7,621 nucleotides of DNA from Bacteroides sp. CAG:770 (GTDB lineage Bacteria; Bacteroidota; Bacteroidia; Bacteroidales; UBA932), in NCBI GenBank assembly GCA_000435075.1, contig FR890643.1, positions 1 to 7,621 of the forward strand. The letters are read 5' to 3'. Below the pieces are notes generated by a model. That model ran no database searches and was not told where the DNA came from. It saw only the letters and a program-made list of their open reading frames with translations. Shown piece after piece: positions 6,840-7,621 of this stretch; position 1 is the stretch's first letter; each line of letters begins with the position of its first letter. The position numbers were made by a program, and so were the translations under genes.

Positions 6840-6884
6840 CAAGTTTATAACTTGCTGGACTTGGACATGATAGCCTATGCTATC
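6840..6884. repeat. Two small inverted repeats between convergent genes
   Basis: CAAGTT (6840-6845) and AACTTG (6849-6854) form perfect arms around TAT. GATAGC (6869-6874) and GCTATC (6879-6884) form perfect arms around CTAT and overlap the fucosidase stop codon (6880-6882). Reading leftward, neither is followed by a U run, so they are poor intrinsic terminators. They may protect 3' ends or help terminate the fucosidase transcript in a factor-dependent way, but chance is possible. Apart from these and the floA terminator, the 110-base gap holds nothing I can identify. Confidence 0.3.
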
Positions 6885-7621
6885 GTCTTTCGCGATACAC
6901 TCCAAGTTCCGAGATGGCGACAGTGCTTCCAGAACGGTAAACTCCGTCAGGAGCGGCAGTCTTGCGAAAACCGGTCACCACGATGCGGACGGCATCACCA
7001 TAAGTCTCCCCGAAACGCAGAATCGTGACACGGCCGCTCTTCTTGGCCACGACATCACCGGCATTGACAGAAAGTGAAGAACCGGCAGCATTGACAGTCA
7101 TCAGCTCGTGCCATTCTCCATTGCGGCGGAAGTCGATGCGGTAGCCGGAAATCTCCGAACCCTTTTCCTCCGTCATAACTATCTGATTGAAAGGCTCTTC
7201 CTTATCGAGGAATATCTCCAGATGAGGGTCTCCCTCAGCAAGGGCATTGGCAACCCAGGCAGACTCAAACTCGTCATCACAAGCAAATTCAGAAATCTCC
7301 ATATCGTAGCTCCAACTGCTGTCCGCACGACGGTGTTTTGCAATATTCGAGGCAATGACAGGGGCGGCGCACCCGGAGAAGCGGTCATCGTCAGCCCTGT
7401 AGTCAGGTGCGATTGCCAATGCTGCCTTAGCCGCCGCACCCGGCTCAGCCTTCTCCCACTCTTTTCCTATCTGTTTCAATGCCTTGAGAGCGTTCTCATC
7501 CATCAGACCATCACGATTCGGAGCGACATTGAGAATAAAATTACAGTAAGCCTTTCCCATAGGGACAATATTCTCATTTACAAGCACATCCACGTTCTTA
7601 AGAGGCGCGGTAGGGAAAGTG
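6880..7621 (-). CDS. Alpha-L-fucosidase (GH29), C-terminal part, 5' end outside window
   Basis: Alpha-L-fucosidases of family GH29 release L-fucose from glycans such as mucin and milk sugars; in Bacteroidales they are usually exported. Only the last 246 residues are present. The frame is open to the right edge, so the GTG at 7593 is internal and not a start. The visible part opens with the end of the catalytic domain: GKAYCNFILNVAPNRDGLMD (about 22-41), the typical GH29 LLNVGPNRDG-type motif, then a helix ending QIGKEWEKAEPG. Residues about 85-243 resemble an F5/8 type C (discoidin, CBM32-like) domain: ASNIAKHRRADSSWS, an acidic turn before ESAWVA, GDPHLEIFLDKEEPFNQIVMTE and GYRIDFRRNGEWHELM. 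Such domains often bind sugars. The catalytic nucleophile and general acid lie outside the window, so activity cannot be judged. It is convergent with floA and functionally unrelated to the envelope genes. Confidence 0.85.
   Translation of the reverse strand, partial: TFPTAPLKNVDVLVNENIVPMGKAYCNFILNVAPNRDGLMDENALKALKQIGKEWEKAEPGAAAKAALAIAPDYRADDDRFSGCAAPVIASNIAKHRRADSSWSYDMEISEFACDDEFESAWVANALAEGDPHLEIFLDKEEPFNQIVMTEEKGSEISGYRIDFRRNGEWHELMTVNAAGSSLSVNAGDVVAKKSGRVTILRFGETYGDAVRIVVTGFRKTAAPDGVYRSGSTVAISELGVYRERR

Noticed and set aside
6880..7593. A complete 237-residue protein starting at GTG 7593
   Set aside because: The frame stays open to the window edge and the sequence on both sides of the GTG fits a GH29 enzyme, so this is an internal codon of a longer gene.

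Overview
The window looks like chromosomal DNA from a member of the Bacteroidota, most likely an intestinal Bacteroidales. The reasons are a fused SecD-SecF protein of about 1,000 residues, promoter boxes of the Bacteroidetes type (-33 TTTG/TTG and -7 TAnnTTTG), A-rich translation starts without clear Shine-Dalgarno sequences, a periplasmic PD40/SPOR-type protein, and a GH29 alpha-L-fucosidase with a discoidin-like tail. The genes are intact and similar in base composition. I see no mobile element, CRISPR array, tRNA or rRNA.

Layout from left to right: (1) 1-87 holds a strong intrinsic terminator for the leftward gene that follows. (2) 88-3117, minus strand, is secDF. (3) 3118-3327 is a divergent intergenic region with a leftward promoter, a possible rightward promoter, a small inverted repeat, and an unexplained GC-rich leader that is open in all three forward frames. 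(4) 3328-5217, plus strand, is a secreted protein with a PD40 beta-propeller-like region, a probable coiled coil and two SPOR-like segments. (5) 5218-5302 is a promoter region whose -7 box lies in a 7-3-7 inverted repeat. (6) 5303-5770 and 5816-6769, plus strand, are a short NfeD-family protein and the flotillin-like FloA, a classic two-gene unit. (7) 6770-6879 is a convergent region with a strong terminator and two smaller inverted repeats. (8) 6880-7621, minus strand, is the C-terminal part of an alpha-L-fucosidase that runs off the right edge.

The first four genes share a cell-envelope theme: SecDF uses the proton gradient to drive late steps of protein export, NfeD and FloA organise membrane microdomains, and the PD40/SPOR protein should sit in the periplasm, possibly at peptidoglycan. 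The link between them is inferred from proximity only. The fucosidase is a separate catabolic function.

No clearly new system is evident. The best candidates for a second look are the GC-rich leader at 3230-3327, whose ends can pair into an imperfect helix, the domain combination of the PD40/SPOR protein, and the palindrome overlapping the nfeD-floA promoter.
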